Shown here one piece after another: positions 4,712-6,291 of a DNA stretch of 6,291 nucleotides. The stretch spans positions 1 through 6,291 of the forward strand of contig JAJZOT010000108.1 of the NCBI GenBank assembly GCA_021847855.1, written 5' to 3'. This DNA is from Thermoplasmata archaeon (GTDB lineage Archaea; Thermoplasmatota; Thermoplasmata; Thermoplasmatales; Thermoplasmataceae). Every line of letters starts with the position of its first letter. Positions within the stretch are counted from its first letter, which is position 1. A program made the position numbers and the translations under genes. Under the pieces are notes generated by a model. That model was not told the DNA's origin. It did not search any database and saw only the letters and a list, made by a program, of their open reading frames with translations.

Positions 4712-6291
4712 TTACCACCTTCCTACGTGCGTTTCCACAGAATCTCCCCTGCTGAATGTGAAAACACCTTCCTCTAAAAGAATATATGCATTGCTCTTCA
4801 GGAGAATAGATATCATTCCCGAAATCTTTCCTTTAAAGGGTTTTACAAGACAACCAGTTTCAGTGTGTTCTACTCTGGCGGGAACAATCGAAGTGTATTT
4901 CCCACTACTCTGGAGATCTGATTCAAGCGTGCCCCATTCTATTCTGTCCGGGTTATGGCCTGTCATGATCTTTACCATCATGTCCATAAAAGGTGTAACC
5001 GAAAGCAGAGCAGCCACAGGAAGACCGGACACGGAGAACACAGGGATTCCGTCAAGGTTGTAAAGAGAGATAGTTTTTCCTGGCTTTATCTGCACACCAT
5101 GGAATACTTCATTGGAGATTCCGGTTAAAGATGCATGCACCAGATCGAGATCACTGCTCCCACTGCCCCCCGTAATGAGTATAATGTGGGATTTTGCCTT
5201 GCATCCAAGAATCTTTGACCTGATCTCTTTCACATCGTCCCGGCATATGCCCTCATAAGATCCATCCATGAAGCCCGTGTTGAGCCAGTTAACGAGAAGG
5301 GGCTGGGTTGAATTTGGGTTAGGTCCATGGACGTTAAAATCAGAGAGTTCGTTTCCGGTAGAAATGACTGAAGCCCGTATTCTTTCCATAACAACAATCG
5401 AACCGGTCATGCACTGGGAAAGTGCTGATATGTGGGCGGGTTGGATAATTTCTCCCTTTTTCAGAAACATGTCCCCTGCATTGAAGTCCTCTCCCACGTC
5501 GATCACATTTTCCCCTTTTTTAAAGACCCGGTCTATAAGTATTCTACGGTCACCCCTTGAAACATCCTCATATTTTACCACACAGTCAGCGTTTTCTGGC
5601 ATCTCGCCTCCCGTGAATATCTCAACACATTCCTCATGGGAACTCAGTACAACCGAGGAACTACCGGCTGTTATCCTTCCCGTGATTCTCAATTCCAATG
5701 GCAGTACAGTACTTGTGTGAAAAATTTCAGAATTTATGGCATATCCATCCATAGCACTCTTTCTGAAGGATGGGTAATCTACTTTAGAAAACACATTTTC
5801 CCCTGAGATCATTCCACACGATTTTTCTATGGGAATCTCTTCATATCTTAATTTGTTCCATGCAGTTTTTATCAAGGACTTCATGGCGGTTTCAAAAGAA
5901 ACATTGGTTCTATTTTCGGAGGATTCAGTCGACTTGTTACCTGAGTTGAAAAAATCATAGAGTTTCCGGAGTTTTGCAAGATCCTGCGGATAATCCAGAT
6001 CCTCAAGCATTCTCCCGTCATCCAGTTCAACAAGCTCAATATCATCTTTGTGGGTTTCAAAGAGCTTCCTTCCTCCCATATCTCCAGTCAGTTCCATAAA
6101 ATCGCTGAAATATTTTCTTGAGAAAATTGCCGGATTGCGGATCTCATCATCACACAATGTCGCTGCAATCCCCTTCCCGGACGATTCAAATTTAACCATG
6201 ACTCTTTCGAGATGGGAAACTGAAACAAGGGGCTGGTCACCTGGAAGCATCATGATTCCATCAATATTACCAGGAAGGGCTTTTATACCTA
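4712..6291 (-). CDS. MocA/MobA-like nucleotidyltransferase fused to MoeA (5' end outside window)
   Basis: The frame stays open to the right edge, so the start is missing; the first ATG inside the window is at 6253, and I number residues from it. Residues 1-100 are the C-terminal half of a MobA/MocA-type nucleotidyltransferase, which transfers CMP or GMP to molybdopterin: GDQPLV (5-10), NPAIFSRKYF (40-49), LTGDMGGRKL (55-64) and EDLDYPQDL (84-92). Its nucleotide-binding GG-x-S-x-R-M-G loop must lie outside. A Ser/Asn/Glu-rich linker (about 103-117) leads to a complete MoeA: SAMDGYA (166-172, Asp169), EIFTGGEMP (211-219), GEDFNAGD (254-261, Asp256), STGNEL (298-303, Glu302), ITGGSGSSDLD (360-370, Asp370) and KPGK (390-393). 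The usual LPGNP loop is instead VSGLP (408-412), so metal insertion may differ from the downstream paralogue. The chain combines metal insertion with the next step, nucleotide attachment. It is the first gene visible of a minus-strand cofactor cluster. Confidence 0.9.
   Translation of the reverse strand, partial: GIKALPGNIDGIMMLPGDQPLVSVSHLERVMVKFESSGKGIAATLCDDEIRNPAIFSRKYFSDFMELTGDMGGRKLFETHKDDIELVELDDGRMLEDLDYPQDLAKLRKLYDFFNSGNKSTESSENRTNVSFETAMKSLIKTAWNKLRYEEIPIEKSCGMISGENVFSKVDYPSFRKSAMDGYAINSEIFHTSTVLPLELRITGRITAGSSSVVLSSHEECVEIFTGGEMPENADCVVKYEDVSRGDRRILIDRVFKKGENVIDVGEDFNAGDMFLKKGEIIQPAHISALSQCMTGSIVVMERIRASVISTGNELSDFNVHGPNPNSTQPLLVNWLNTGFMDGSYEGICRDDVKEIRSKILGCKAKSHIILITGGSGSSDLDLVHASLTGISNEVFHGVQIKPGKTISLYNLDGIPVFSVSGLPVAALLSVTPFMDMMVKIMTGHNPDRIEWGTLESDLQSSGKYTSIVPARVEHTETGCLVKPFKGKISGMISILLKSNAYILLEEGVFTFSRGDSVETHVGRW
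4716..4720 (-). promoter_or_regulatory. Ribosome binding site deciding the TTG start of the MoeA-PBP gene
   Basis: The minus strand reads AGGTG, five bases of the archaeal Shine-Dalgarno consensus GGAGGTGA, inside the last codons (Gly-Arg-Trp) of the MocA-MoeA gene. Only four bases separate it from the first TTG at 4711 and seven from the second TTG at 4708. The seven-base gap is the more usual spacing, so the true start may be the second TTG. The arrangement implies translational coupling between the two genes. Confidence 0.5.

Noticed and set aside
4712..4714. The possibility that the TAA between the MoeA genes is recoded to selenocysteine or pyrrolysine.
   Set aside because: Those amino acids use TGA and TAG; the codon here is TAA. 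Ordinary termination, with coupling or rare read-through, is the simpler reading.
6281..6288. TATAAAAG on the minus strand about 31 bases before the ATG at 6253, suggesting an internal promoter and a short MoeA product.
   Set aside because: The frame upstream of that ATG is open to the window edge and encodes PGNIDGI before MMLPGDQP, matching the strand that precedes the GDQP motif in MocA-like enzymes, so the region is coding. Starting at 6253 would remove the nucleotide-binding half of the domain.
1..6291. Mobile element, CRISPR array, tRNA or defence system.
   Set aside because: I saw no transposase, regularly spaced repeats, long terminal inverted repeats, tRNA fold or nuclease/toxin motifs; the window is dominated by ordinary metabolic genes.

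Overview
The window looks archaeal. Two genes have AT-rich TATA-like boxes about 23 to 27 bases upstream of an ATG with no ribosome binding site, the usual layout of leaderless archaeal transcripts. AGA, AGG and ATA codons are frequent, and the MoeA plus periplasmic-binding-protein-like fusion is a typical archaeal arrangement. A Thermoplasmata-type euryarchaeon is my best guess, but this is an impression from protein style and cannot be settled from the sequence alone.

Layout: bases 11-1147 (minus) encode a class V PLP-dependent aminotransferase of the alanine-glyoxylate/serine-pyruvate type. An 82-base divergent promoter region separates it from a small four-helix membrane protein of unknown function at 1230-1715 (plus). 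A 278-base convergent gap (1716-1993) holds no convincing gene; it contains a weak candidate C/D-box small RNA. From 1994 to the right edge everything is on the minus strand and belongs to molybdenum/tungsten cofactor assembly. In transcription order these are a MocA/MobA-like nucleotidyltransferase fused to MoeA (4712 to beyond 6291, 5' end outside the window), a second MoeA fused to a C-terminal substrate-binding-protein-like domain (2822-4711), and an E1-like ThiF/MoeB adenylating enzyme (1994-2770).

How the genes fit together: in the known pathway, MoeB-type enzymes adenylate a small ubiquitin-like sulfur carrier (MoaD/ThiS/SAMP), MoeA inserts molybdate or tungstate into adenylated molybdopterin, and MobA/MocA adds a nucleotide to the finished cofactor. 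The cluster therefore supplies sulfur-carrier activation, two metal-insertion proteins and a nucleotide-attachment domain, with two of the steps fused in one chain. The PBP-like domain on the second MoeA has no secretion signal and could sense or hold oxyanion or cofactor in the cytoplasm (inference).

The most unusual point is the joint between the two MoeA genes. They lie in the same reading frame and are separated by a single TAA, followed at once by two TTG codons, with a Shine-Dalgarno-like AGGTG inside the last codons of the upstream gene. Translation of the second protein therefore probably depends on a non-ATG start and coupling.
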